From NCBI GenBank assembly GCA_041662295.1, contig JBAZSR010000009.1, positions 1-43,674 on the forward strand: 43,674 bases of DNA, read 5' to 3'. The stretch comes from JACQWX01 sp041662295 (GTDB taxonomy: Bacteria; Elusimicrobiota; Elusimicrobia; UBA1565; UBA9628). The notes under the pieces are model-generated. The model made no database searches, had not been told where the DNA came from, and worked only from the letters and a program-made list of their open reading frames with translations. Shown in pieces: positions 32,560 through 40,755 of this stretch. The number at the start of each line of letters is the position of its first letter. Position 1 is the stretch's first letter. A program made the translations under genes and the position numbers.

Positions 32560-34442
32560 AAGTACGTCCCGAAGAAGATCCTGCGGCGGCGGGGCTTGGC
32601 GTCCGAGAGGTCCGTGACGAGGCCGCCGTTCTCGAGGCAGGACAGCGGGACGCCGAAGCGCTCCCGGAAGGTGGTGGTCAGGACCCGGCCGCTGGACTGG
32701 CGGCTCTCGATGATGCCGTCGCCGCCCTCGTAGAGCATGACGTGGGTGACGGCCCGAGACCGGCCCGACCGGGTGAGGAAGACGAGGTCTCCGGGCTCGA
32801 GGCGCGAGGGCTCGAGGAGCCGGCTCGCGAGCATCTGTTCGGCGGCGTCGCGCGGGATCTCGATGCCGGCCACTCGGTACGCGAGGCTCGAAAGGCCCGA
32901 GCAGTCCACGCCCGGGAATCGCCCCACCGAGGCCCTGCCTCCCCAGACATAGGCTTGGCCGAGCAGGAGCCTGGCCTTGTCGAGGATCAGGCGCCGCAGA
33001 CCAGCCTCGGAGCGGGGGCCCCCGGCGAGGGGACGCAGGTCCCGGCTCGACAGCGCGCCGGTCCTGCCGTCGGCCAGGCGCACGATGCTCCGGCCGGGAC
33101 GCTGCTTGAGGAGCGCGGCCCGGGTGCCCATGGAGAGCCGGATGTGCTTGCGCTCAGCGGAGAAGGACGCGGCCTTGGAAGCCACGACGCTGTCCGCAGG
33201 CGCCGGCTCCCGGTAGAGCAGGTCGTCGCCGCGGACCCAGCCGCGGTAGCCCCGCCAGCCGCCTCCGCCGTCGACTGCGGGGTGCTCGTCGGCCAGGACC
33301 TCGACCCAGCCGCCCCGGACCTGAAGGGGGGTGACGCTCTCGCCGAGGAGGAGCTGGGAGAGCCGGTCCGGGTCGTTGTTGCCGGGCTCGGCCGCCGGCC
33401 GCGGACAGGCGCGCAGGTCGACGGCGGGCGCGCCCACGGTCATCCTCCGGCCGAGCGGGCGGCCGACGAGGTAGGCGACCCCGCGCTTCTTGACCCGCCA
33501 AGCCGCGTGGAACTGCCTCCGGTCGTAGACCCTCCGGACGCACGCCGGGTACGGGGCCGCGGGGTCCATGACCACGACGTCGCCCTTCTCCGTGAAGCCC
33601 GCGACCACGACCAGGTGTCCCCGGGTCTCAAGGAGCGGAGCTCCGGTCATCTCTCCTTTGCCGAAGGTGACGCTGGCGACCACGGGTCGTCCGGCCGCGA
33701 TCTCGGCTTCGAGGTCCGCGAGGGAGTCGAGCCTGCCGACCCAGGCCTCGAGGCCGGCGGCACCTGCCGCCGCGGTGTTGAAGGGCCAGTCGCCGAAGAT
33801 GCCGTTCGTCCGGTCCTTCACGGCCCGGACGACCTCGAGGGTCGGGCGCTTGACGCCCCAGAACTCGAGGACCATGGACAGCGAGGTCGGGCTGCAGATG
33901 TCCCATCGGACCTCGGCCGGCTCGCGGAACTGGGAGCGCGGCCGGAGCCTGAGGGTCCGGACCCACGGCCCTTCCCGGAAGGGCGGGGGCGCGGCCGGGG
34001 CGTCGTCGTCGGAAACGGTGACCGCGGCGAGGACCAGGACCGCGGGCTCGCGCTCCGCCGCGAGGGACACCCGGTACTGGAAGGCGCCGGCCTTCGCGGC
34101 CAGGCGGAGCGTGTCCGTGTCCACCCTGCCGAACGCGCTCTCCTGGGGAGGGGGCGAGGAGAGGCCGTCCGCCGCGGTCCCCAGGAGGAACCATGGGGAC
34201 CATCGGCTCCGCGTCCGGACCCGGCAGCTCATCTTCAGGGACGCGCCCTCGGGCAGGGACGCGTTCCAGGACCCCACGAGGTCGTCGAACGGGACCGGGG
34301 ATTCGACCACGGCAGAGGTGATGCTCCCGCTCGAGCCGCGGACGGCCCGAAGGAGTCCCTCCTCCAGGGGGACGGGCTCGAGCCCCGCGACCCGGCCCCC
34401 GGCGATGTCGAGGGCCGTGCGGTGGACGATGGTGCGGCTCAT
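32556..34442 (-). CDS. C39-like and NlpC/P60 double-peptidase fusion protein
   Basis: 628 residues. Order: a beta-rich N-terminal region (~1-165); a C39-like papain-fold domain (~170-325) with Cys183 in DICSPTSLS, His276 in GHLVVVAGF and an Asp in VVMDPAAPY; SH3-like segments (~350-480); and an NlpC/P60 domain (~485-625) with Cys514 in GVDCSGLSS and His567 in THVMLYEG. Both peptidases look complete. NlpC/P60 enzymes cut peptidoglycan stem peptides; the C39-like part may cut peptides. There is no clear signal peptide, odd for an envelope enzyme: it may act in the cytoplasm on recycled muropeptides, or use an unrecognised route. It starts 28 bases after the ferredoxin stop, in the same direction. 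Confidence 0.85.
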   Translation of the reverse strand: MSRTIVHRTALDIAGGRVAGLEPVPLEEGLLRAVRGSSGSITSAVVESPVPFDDLVGSWNASLPEGASLKMSCRVRTRSRWSPWFLLGTAADGLSSPPPQESAFGRVDTDTLRLAAKAGAFQYRVSLAAEREPAVLVLAAVTVSDDDAPAAPPPFREGPWVRTLRLRPRSQFREPAEVRWDICSPTSLSMVLEFWGVKRPTLEVVRAVKDRTNGIFGDWPFNTAAAGAAGLEAWVGRLDSLADLEAEIAAGRPVVASVTFGKGEMTGAPLLETRGHLVVVAGFTEKGDVVVMDPAAPYPACVRRVYDRRQFHAAWRVKKRGVAYLVGRPLGRRMTVGAPAVDLRACPRPAAEPGNNDPDRLSQLLLGESVTPLQVRGGWVEVLADEHPAVDGGGGWRGYRGWVRGDDLLYREPAPADSVVASKAASFSAERKHIRLSMGTRAALLKQRPGRSIVRLADGRTGALSSRDLRPLAGGPRSEAGLRRLILDKARLLLGQAYVWGGRASVGRFPGVDCSGLSSLAYRVAGIEIPRDAAEQMLASRLLEPSRLEPGDLVFLTRSGRSRAVTHVMLYEGGDGIIESRQSSGRVLTTTFRERFGVPLSCLENGGLVTDLSDAKPRRRRIFFGTYF

Positions 34443-34470
34443 GCGGTCGCGTCCGTCTGGGCGGGGCAGG

Positions 34471-34785
34471 CTATTTCTTGACGAGCTGGTTCTTCGGGCT
34501 GCGGGGAGGGTCGTTGGCAGGCCTCACCGCGGGCTTCGGGCTGTTCTTGGCCGCGGGCGTCAGGTCCGCGTTGATCTTCAGCCATTGCGGGGAGTCATCT
34601 CCGGGGACGATCGCCCCGATCGGGCATTCGGGCACGCAGGCGCCGCAGTCGATGCAGGTCTCGGGGTCGATGACAGAGAAATCCTGACCCTTGTACTGGG
34701 TCGCGTGGATGGCCTCGGTCGGGCACACCTGGATGCACGCGCCGTAGCGCTCTCCCAGGCACTTCTCGGTGATCACATGGGGCAT
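34471..34785 (-). CDS. fdxA: Seven-iron ferredoxin (FdxA type)
   Basis: 104 residues. Cys9, Cys17, Cys21, Cys44, Cys47, Cys50 and Cys54 match the 3Fe-4S/4Fe-4S arrangement of Azotobacter FdI (C-x7-C-x3-CP and CxxCxxCxxxCP). The tail KINADLTPAAKN also resembles the C-terminus of that family. Small electron carrier in the cytoplasm. GAGGAGG lies seven bases upstream of the ATG, and a strong promoter is at 34836-34864. The peptidase gene follows in the same direction. Confidence 0.9.
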   Translation of the reverse strand: MPHVITEKCLGERYGACIQVCPTEAIHATQYKGQDFSVIDPETCIDCGACVPECPIGAIVPGDDSPQWLKINADLTPAAKNSPKPAVRPANDPPRSPKNQLVKK

Positions 34786-34835
34786 GTCGTCCTCCTCGCG
34801 GCTTGCGCGGCTCTCCGACGAGCCGCCGGGCTTGA

Positions 34836-34864
34836 ATCGTAACTATTTCCTCCAACGCTGTCAA
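34836..34864 (-). promoter_or_regulatory. Sigma-70 type promoter of the ferredoxin gene
   Basis: On the minus strand: TTGACA (34864-34859), 17-base spacer, TACGAT (34841-34836). The expected start near 34829 leaves a 43-base leader with a strong ribosome-binding site. A hairpin-edge repeat begins two bases beyond the -35. Confidence 0.8.
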
Positions 34865-34865
34865 T

Positions 34866-34893
34866 TCTATTTGGGGTCATCTATTTGGGGTCA
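34866..34893. repeat. Two tandem copies of a 14-base repeat at a hairpin edge
   Basis: TCTATTTGGGGTCA at 34866-34879 and 34880-34893. The second copy runs into the left arm of the hairpin at 34887. It parallels the tandem copies beside the hairpin at 9918. Confidence 0.9.
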
Positions 34894-35018
34894 GACCCTG
34901 ACATTGGAAAACCTGACATACACTGGTGTCAGACGTTAAGATGCGAATGCCCTTATGGCTTAACGTCTGACACCATCGTGTGTCAATGTCAGGTTTTCCA
35001 ATGTCAGGGTCTGACCCC
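34887..35018. repeat. 33-bp-arm hairpin element with GGGGTCAG ends, carrying a second hairpin inside
   Basis: Outer arms 34887-34919 and 34986-35018 are perfect reverse complements (starting GGGGTCAGACCCTGAC), separated by 66 bases. That middle holds a complete smaller element at 34925-34974. The right flank is CCCC-AT. It lies in the divergent gap between the ferredoxin promoter and the beta-helix gene promoter. Confidence 0.9.
34925..34974. repeat. Inner GGTGTCAG hairpin nested in the larger element
   Basis: Arms 34925-34940 and 34959-34974 (GGTGTCAGACGTTAAG and complement) with an 18-base loop. The right flank is CACC-AT. It is of the GGTGTC type, different from the GGGGTC type around it. 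Confidence 0.88.
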
Positions 35019-35047
35019 ATCGAAATAAATCCTCAACGGATGACTGG

Positions 35048-35053
35048 TATATT
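35048..35053 (+). promoter_or_regulatory. -10 element of the beta-helix gene, leaderless spacing
   Basis: TATATT, with the expected start at 35060, exactly the G of the GTG start codon. No strong -35 is visible. Confidence 0.5.
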
Positions 35054-35059
35054 CCATCC

Positions 35060-38000
35060 GTGCGCACGCGTATAAATACTTTGCGTCTTTGGCGGTCTTT
35101 CCCGGCCGCTGTCCTGCTGTCGGCGGTCCTTGCCGCCGCGCCCCAGCTTTCATCCGCGGCCTGCGGCGTGACGAACACGGTCCGCAAGCCCGCGGGCGGG
35201 ACCTGCGTCTCCATCCAGGAGTGCGTGGACCTCATCCCGGCCGCTCCTCTGGCCGGGGACTGGTGCGTCAACGTCGACAGCTCCACCTACAACGAGCAGG
35301 TTACGGTGCAGGGCAAGGACCCCAACGGGTGGCGCATCATCATCCAGGCCGACCCGGCACTCGTCAGCACGCGTCCCACCGTGAGCCCGCCGATGTCCTC
35401 GGGCGCGGCCTTCCGGGTGCTCAACGCGAGCGTCACCCTGGCGGGGTTCATGATCGCCCCGGGGGTCAGCGTGCCCTTCGGTGTCCTCTCGTCCTCCAGC
35501 GACGTCGCCATCGACAGCGTCACGGTCGTGGGCGCCTCCCACATCACCATCGCGGGCATGCAGGTGAGCAGTTGGACCTCGGTGACCCGGTCGAGCGTGA
35601 TCGTGGAGCCCGCCGCGGGCCTGTGGATCGTCGGCGAGGGGGCCTCGGTTTCGGACAGCACGGCCGCCGCCAGCGGCGCGGGCCGGGTCGCCCTGCGCAT
35701 GGACGCATCATCAGGGACGGTCCTGCGCAGCCGCTTCGTCGCTCCCGGCGGCTGGGCCGCCTATGTGAGGGGCAGCGCGAACGCGGTCGTCGGTAGCACG
35801 TTCAACTCGAACGGGGCCCTCTATCCCGCGGTCGTCATCGAGAACGGGTACGACAACTCCATCGCCGCGTCTTCCATCACGAACACGAGCGGGGCCGCGG
35901 GGGCCGCCGACGCGCTGTTCTTCCAGAACGTCCACCGCAGCCGCGTCGTGGGAAGCACGCTCTCGGCCCGGGGATTGGGCAGCGCCGTCGAGCTCTCCAA
36001 CAGCTCGTACAACGTGATCTCGGCGAGCTACCTCTCCTACCGGCACAGCGGCGACCCCCCATGCGCGACCGCCGCGTACCTCGTGGGCGTCGGCAACCTG
36101 GTCGAGGCCAGCACCGTGGCCAGCAACTCGGCGTCGTGCAGCGCCCTGTCGGTCATCGGGTCCTCGTTCACTCTCCAGGACTCCTTGCTGACCAGGACCT
36201 TTTCGCTCAACGGCGGCTGGTCCACGGTCCTGCGCAGCACCGTCGCCGTCGTGTCCGTGAGCGGGTCCTCCGTGACCTTCGATTCGGTCTTCGCCGGCGG
36301 CATCATGCAGTTCGGCTCGGACTATCCGACCATCGCGCGCAGCACCGTGGCCGTCAACTCCGCGTCTCCCGCCCTGCAGTTCCTCGGGTCGTCGGCCGCG
36401 GTCAGCGGCAGCCTCATCATGAACCTCGGCACCGGGGACGCGGTCCAGTTCGTCAACGGCCACCACGGCTCGGTCGTGGGGAGCACCGTCGTCAGCGCCT
36501 CAGGCTACGGCCTCTACATCCTCAATTCCGCGGACGACGCTGTGCGCGATTCCTATTTCCAGGGGACGTCGGGCCTGAGGATCAACGGGGGCGCGAGGGT
36601 CTCCGCGGTGCGCAGCCGCTTCGCGGGGTCCGGGGCAGCGGGCATCGGCCTCTACCACACCAGCGGCTCGAACCCCTCCGTGAGCTCGTGCGTCTTCAGC
36701 GGAGGCAGCGGAGGCCACGGCCTCTCCTTCGCGGGGGAGAGCGGCAGCACGGTGCGGCTGGACTCCGTGACCGTGCTCAACGGCTGGAGGGGGCTCACGA
36801 TCTCCCCGCTCAACGGCGGCGCGGTCGCGAACTTTTCGGTGGCCGCGACCTCGCTCGCCTTCCTCGGGCCCGTGAGCGTCGTCAATACGGCGGTCAACCT
36901 GGGAGTTGGGACGCTCGTGTCCACCTTCTCCTATGTCCGGTTCGAGGACGGGAATACCAACCCCAACGTGGACGCCTCCCTCCTGGCGCCAGGCGCGAGG
37001 CTCACCTTCTGCGGGACCTCGGGCGCGAAGTCCGGGCCCGCCTTCGAGGTCGACCCAGGCGGCCGGGTGGACTGGGCCGCGGCCTGCTGGGCGCCCCGGC
37101 CCTATCCCGTGCCGCCCGGGTGCGTGGGACAGGCCAGCGTCCGTCAGGACGGCGCCGTGGAGTTCCTGGGCATCCAGCAGGCCCTCGACGCCCAGGAGCG
37201 GGTCATGTCCTCGGACGTGTGCGTGGTGGTGCGCGACACCGAGACCTATGCCGAGCAGGTGACGGTGCAGGGCTTCACGACCAACGGGTTCCGCGTGCGG
37301 GTCTTCTCGGACCCGAGCTTCGTGAGCTCCGCCCCGGTCGTCAGCCCTCCGGCGAACTCGACGGCGGCTTTCGTGGTGCGCAACGACTCCGTGACCCTCG
37401 GCGGCTTCAATGTCCTCGGGGCCGCCCCGGTGCCCTACGGGGTGCTCTCCTCCTCTCCCTTCCTCGTCGTGAGCGGCGTCAACGTGGACTCGGCCGGCCG
37501 CATCGGGGCCGCGGGCATCTCGGTCTCGAGCTGGACGACGCTGTCCGCGTCCAGCGTGACCGTGCAGTCCGCCCACGGCCTGCTCCTGACCGGGACCGGG
37601 AGCCTCGTGTCCGGGAGCACCTTCACCAGCCGGGCCGCGGGCTTCAGCGCCGTCCTGCTCGACGGGGCCTCGACCAACACCCTCGCAGGCGTCGTCGCCT
37701 CCGGAGACGACGGCGACGGGGTCCTGCTCGCCGGGGGGGGCTGGAACGTCCTGCGGGACCTCCTGGCCTCCTCGAGCCGCTTCAAGCCGGCCCTGTCCCT
37801 GGCGTCCTCGTCTTCCAACACGATCGAGTCGGGCCGGTTCCAGAGCAGCGCGTCGTCCGCCGTGGTCCTGGCCTCGAGCCACTTCAACGCGTTCCGGGGG
37901 AGCACCGTCACGGCCGCCGCCGCCGGCGTCGCCGGTTTCCTGGCGGGATCATCCTCGGGCAGCGCGGTGGTCGGCGTCGTGGTCGAGCACCCGGCCGGGC

Positions 38001-39175
38001 ACGGCGTCCTGATCCAGGGAGGGAGCCATAACCGCGTGGAGTCCAGCCGCATCACGAGCGGAGGCTCGGGCTTCCTCGGGCTCTGGCTGCTGGCCACCTC
38101 CTCGGCCGTGGTCACGGGCTCGGCCGTCGAGGGCTCGACCGCGGTCCTGGTCCAGGCCTCGACGGGCGCCGTCATCGAGGACAGCGCGCTCACCGCCGCC
38201 GCCGCCGCGGGGCACGGGCTGAGGGCCTCCGACGGCCTCGTGAACCTCACCCTCGCCACCAACGTCTTCACCGGAGGACCCCAGGGCTACGGCGTCTGGC
38301 TCGACTCCGGGATCGCCGGGATCCTCCACCTCTCGTCCGGGGCGGTGAGGGGCTCGAACTGGGGCATGGCCTTCGGGGCGGGCTCGGCGGCCTTCGCGGT
38401 GAGCTCCGTGACCCTCGCGGACCTCCCGGCGGGCGCGACCGCGGTCGTGTTCTTCGGCGGGGTCGTGGTCACGACCCTCACCGGCGTGGACTTCGGGGAC
38501 TTCGCCGGGGCCGATGTCAACGGGGCCGGGCTCGGGGCCGGGTCCAGGGTGACGATGCGCAGCGCCTGGGGTCAGCGCGCCGGCCAGGCGTTCGAGGTCG
38601 ACCCGGGGGAGATGGTGGATTGGCCCGAGATCCCGTTCATCATGCGCGGGCCCTATCCGCTCGTGGTCTTCAAGACCGGGCCGGGCGTGGTCATGAGCTC
38701 TCCCGCGGGGATCCGCTGCGGCGACGTCTGCTCCGCGCTCTTTCGCGCGGACACGCCGGTCGTGCTGATGACCCAGAGGCCGGTCACGGTCCGCTTCAGC
38801 GGCTGGGGCGGGGACTGCGACGGATCAGGAGGGTGCCTGCTCGTGATGACGGACTCCATGACCGTGACCGCCACCTTCAACCAGCCCAAGGAGGCGGTGT
38901 CCTCCTATCCCAACCCCTTCACCCATGACGGCGCGAAGTTCGCCTACCAGCTCGCGAAACCCTCGGACGTGGAGATCCGGATCTTCACCCTGACGGGCCG
39001 CCCGGTCGCGGTGATCACGGACCGCGGCAAGGCCGCGGGCTTCGGCGAGACGCGGTGGGACGGACGGGATTCCGAGGGCCGCGAGGTCGCCCGAGGCATC
39101 TACCAGTACCGGTTCAAGGCGGTGGCCGGGCCCGACGAATGGGTCCGCGTCGGGAGCATGGCTAAGGCCGAATGA
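35060..39175 (+). CDS. Large surface beta-helix protein with duplicated halves and FlgD/T9SS-like C-terminal domain
   Basis: 1371 residues from a GTG with no ribosome-binding site. Signal peptide at ~1-34 (FPAAVLLSAVLAAAPQLSSAA). Two homologous right-handed beta-helix halves follow (~38-680 and ~690-1185). Each opens with a Cys-containing cap and SxYNEQVTVQG / ETYAEQVTVQG, then many SSV/AVV turn repeats. Each half ends in a similar block (AFEVDPGGRVDW; AFEVDPGEMVDW). Then comes an InlB B-repeat-like part (~1195-1275, VRFSGWGGDCDGSGG) and a C-terminal FlgD-like Ig domain (YPNPFTHDGAKFAYQLAKPS; TRWDGRDSEGREVARGIYQY), like type A sorting domains of type IX secretion. The next gene overlaps by four bases and encodes a PorV-like barrel, so surface display is likely. 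Confidence 0.88.
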   Translation: MRTRINTLRLWRSFPAAVLLSAVLAAAPQLSSAACGVTNTVRKPAGGTCVSIQECVDLIPAAPLAGDWCVNVDSSTYNEQVTVQGKDPNGWRIIIQADPALVSTRPTVSPPMSSGAAFRVLNASVTLAGFMIAPGVSVPFGVLSSSSDVAIDSVTVVGASHITIAGMQVSSWTSVTRSSVIVEPAAGLWIVGEGASVSDSTAAASGAGRVALRMDASSGTVLRSRFVAPGGWAAYVRGSANAVVGSTFNSNGALYPAVVIENGYDNSIAASSITNTSGAAGAADALFFQNVHRSRVVGSTLSARGLGSAVELSNSSYNVISASYLSYRHSGDPPCATAAYLVGVGNLVEASTVASNSASCSALSVIGSSFTLQDSLLTRTFSLNGGWSTVLRSTVAVVSVSGSSVTFDSVFAGGIMQFGSDYPTIARSTVAVNSASPALQFLGSSAAVSGSLIMNLGTGDAVQFVNGHHGSVVGSTVVSASGYGLYILNSADDAVRDSYFQGTSGLRINGGARVSAVRSRFAGSGAAGIGLYHTSGSNPSVSSCVFSGGSGGHGLSFAGESGSTVRLDSVTVLNGWRGLTISPLNGGAVANFSVAATSLAFLGPVSVVNTAVNLGVGTLVSTFSYVRFEDGNTNPNVDASLLAPGARLTFCGTSGAKSGPAFEVDPGGRVDWAAACWAPRPYPVPPGCVGQASVRQDGAVEFLGIQQALDAQERVMSSDVCVVVRDTETYAEQVTVQGFTTNGFRVRVFSDPSFVSSAPVVSPPANSTAAFVVRNDSVTLGGFNVLGAAPVPYGVLSSSPFLVVSGVNVDSAGRIGAAGISVSSWTTLSASSVTVQSAHGLLLTGTGSLVSGSTFTSRAAGFSAVLLDGASTNTLAGVVASGDDGDGVLLAGGGWNVLRDLLASSSRFKPALSLASSSSNTIESGRFQSSASSAVVLASSHFNAFRGSTVTAAAAGVAGFLAGSSSGSAVVGVVVEHPAGHGVLIQGGSHNRVESSRITSGGSGFLGLWLLATSSAVVTGSAVEGSTAVLVQASTGAVIEDSALTAAAAAGHGLRASDGLVNLTLATNVFTGGPQGYGVWLDSGIAGILHLSSGAVRGSNWGMAFGAGSAAFAVSSVTLADLPAGATAVVFFGGVVVTTLTGVDFGDFAGADVNGAGLGAGSRVTMRSAWGQRAGQAFEVDPGEMVDWPEIPFIMRGPYPLVVFKTGPGVVMSSPAGIRCGDVCSALFRADTPVVLMTQRPVTVRFSGWGGDCDGSGGCLLVMTDSMTVTATFNQPKEAVSSYPNPFTHDGAKFAYQLAKPSDVEIRIFTLTGRPVAVITDRGKAAGFGETRWDGRDSEGREVARGIYQYRFKAVAGPDEWVRVGSMAKAE

Positions 39176-40755
39176 GCTCGCGAGCCCTCCGCCCCGCCCC
39201 TGTCCGCGCCCGCTCGCCGGCTAGGGCCTGCGTTCTGCTCGCGGCCCTGGTGGCCGCGTCGCCCGCGTCCGGAGGAGGTGCCGCCGGAGCCGGCCTCCTG
39301 CTCATGGACAGCGGGGTCCGAGCCCTCGGGATGGGCGGCGCCTACGCGTCGCTGGCGGGAGACCTCTCCGGCGGGCTCCAGTGGAACCCGGCGGGCCTGG
39401 CCTTCCTGCGGGGCAACGCGTTCGAGGCCGCGTACGCGTCGATGTACCAGGGCATGAACCAGGGTTGGCTCAGCGCGGGCAGGGGCCTGGGGCGCTTCGG
39501 AGGGGTGGGGGCCGGGATCTCTTACCTCGAGGCCGGGACCCTCGTGGCCACGGAGGCCGACCCGGCCGGAGGCTATTCCGTCACCGGCACCTTCAAGCCG
39601 TCGTCGCGCGTGGTCAGCGGAGGCTGGGCCTGGTCGGCCTCGAGCGAGGAGGGGAGCCTCGCCGCCGGCGCCGTGGGCAAGTGGGTCGAGGAGTCGATCA
39701 TGGAGCGCGACGCGGGCGCGGGGGCCATCGACATCGGTGTCATGGCGCGCCGGGTCTTCGGCATGTTCTCGCTCGGGGCCGCGTACCAGAACATCGGCTC
39801 GGCCCACGGGCTCGCCGGCTACCGCCTGCCCGAGCAGTTCCGGGCCGGCTTGGGCATGGAGCGGGGGCGCTGGTCGCTCGGTCTGGACTTCGTGTCCCCG
39901 CGCGACGGCGAGACCTCCCTCAAGACCGGGCTGGAGGTCGCGCTGAACCGGGCGCTCGCCGTCAGGGCGGGGTTCGATTCGTCCCTGGGAGAGGGTCTGG
40001 GAAAGTACTCCGGCATCGAGAGCGGCTTCTCCACGGGCCTGGGCCTGGCCTTCGGGAACTACACGTTCGACTACGCCTTCGTCTCCGCGGGCCTGCTCGG
40101 CGCGGTGCACCGCTTCGGGCTCTCCGCGCGCTGGGGGGGCGGCCGGCCCGGCGCGCCGCCGCGGTTTGCGGAGGCCGTGCCCGCTCCCGCCGCCGCGTCG
40201 GGGGGCTCGCCGCCGTCGCCCGCTCCGGAGCCGGAGGCCGCGGCCGGCGCCGGACCTCCGCCGGCCGTCAGGGCCCGAGCCAGGCCCGCGCCCGGGACCC
40301 TTGCCCCGCGGCCAGCCGCCCCCAGGCCCGTCATCGCGTCGGCTGTGCCCGCTGTCCCGGCGGACGAGCGCTACGCGGCCGCGGACCGGCTCGCGGGCCA
40401 GGGCTCCTTCGCTGCCGCCAGGGGAGAGCTTGACGCGGTGCTCAGGACCCTCAAGGCCGGCGACCAGGGCGTATGCGGCTACTGGCTCCGGGTCGGCCGG
40501 ATCCTGCATCTCCAGCGCCGCTGCGCCGAGGCCGCCAGCCACTACCAGGGCGCGGTCAACTGCGCCGTGCTGCTGGGCGCCCCCTGGCCGGGACTGGCGG
40601 AGGCTTGGTACGGCAAGGGGATGTGCCTTCTCGAGGACGGGGACGCGTCAGGCGCTCTCTCGGCCCTCGACTCCGGCTTTGCCGCTGACCCGGCCCCGGC
40701 GACCAGGGAAAGGCTGGAGGCCGGGGCGGACGCTGCCCGCAGGCGCCAGCGCTAA
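39172..40755 (+). CDS. PorV/UPF0164-like outer-membrane barrel with C-terminal TPR-like domain
   Basis: 527 residues; the ATG overlaps the beta-helix stop (ATGA). A basic N-terminus and signal (ACVLLAALVAASPASG) precede the family block SGVRALGMGGAYASLAGDLSGGLQWNPAGLAFL. The barrel spans ~40-325. A Pro/Ala-rich linker (~325-390) leads to a TPR-like domain (~395-527, RYAAADRLAGQGSFAAARGE; YWLRVGRILHLQRRCAEAA). PorV works in type IX secretion as a barrel that carries cargo C-terminal domains. That fits the gene upstream, whose C-terminus resembles such a signal, but no other T9SS gene is in the window. The stop overlaps the convergent methyltransferase stop. Confidence 0.8.
   Translation: MSSRALRPAPVRARSPARACVLLAALVAASPASGGGAAGAGLLLMDSGVRALGMGGAYASLAGDLSGGLQWNPAGLAFLRGNAFEAAYASMYQGMNQGWLSAGRGLGRFGGVGAGISYLEAGTLVATEADPAGGYSVTGTFKPSSRVVSGGWAWSASSEEGSLAAGAVGKWVEESIMERDAGAGAIDIGVMARRVFGMFSLGAAYQNIGSAHGLAGYRLPEQFRAGLGMERGRWSLGLDFVSPRDGETSLKTGLEVALNRALAVRAGFDSSLGEGLGKYSGIESGFSTGLGLAFGNYTFDYAFVSAGLLGAVHRFGLSARWGGGRPGAPPRFAEAVPAPAAASGGSPPSPAPEPEAAAGAGPPPAVRARARPAPGTLAPRPAAPRPVIASAVPAVPADERYAAADRLAGQGSFAAARGELDAVLRTLKAGDQGVCGYWLRVGRILHLQRRCAEAASHYQGAVNCAVLLGAPWPGLAEAWYGKGMCLLEDGDASGALSALDSGFAADPAPATRERLEAGADAARRRQR

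Noticed and set aside
1517..35018. Calling the GGGGTCAG/GGTGTCAG hairpins ordinary intrinsic terminators
   Set aside because: The stems are far longer and less GC-biased than terminators, no U-tract follows, and one lies between divergent promoters.
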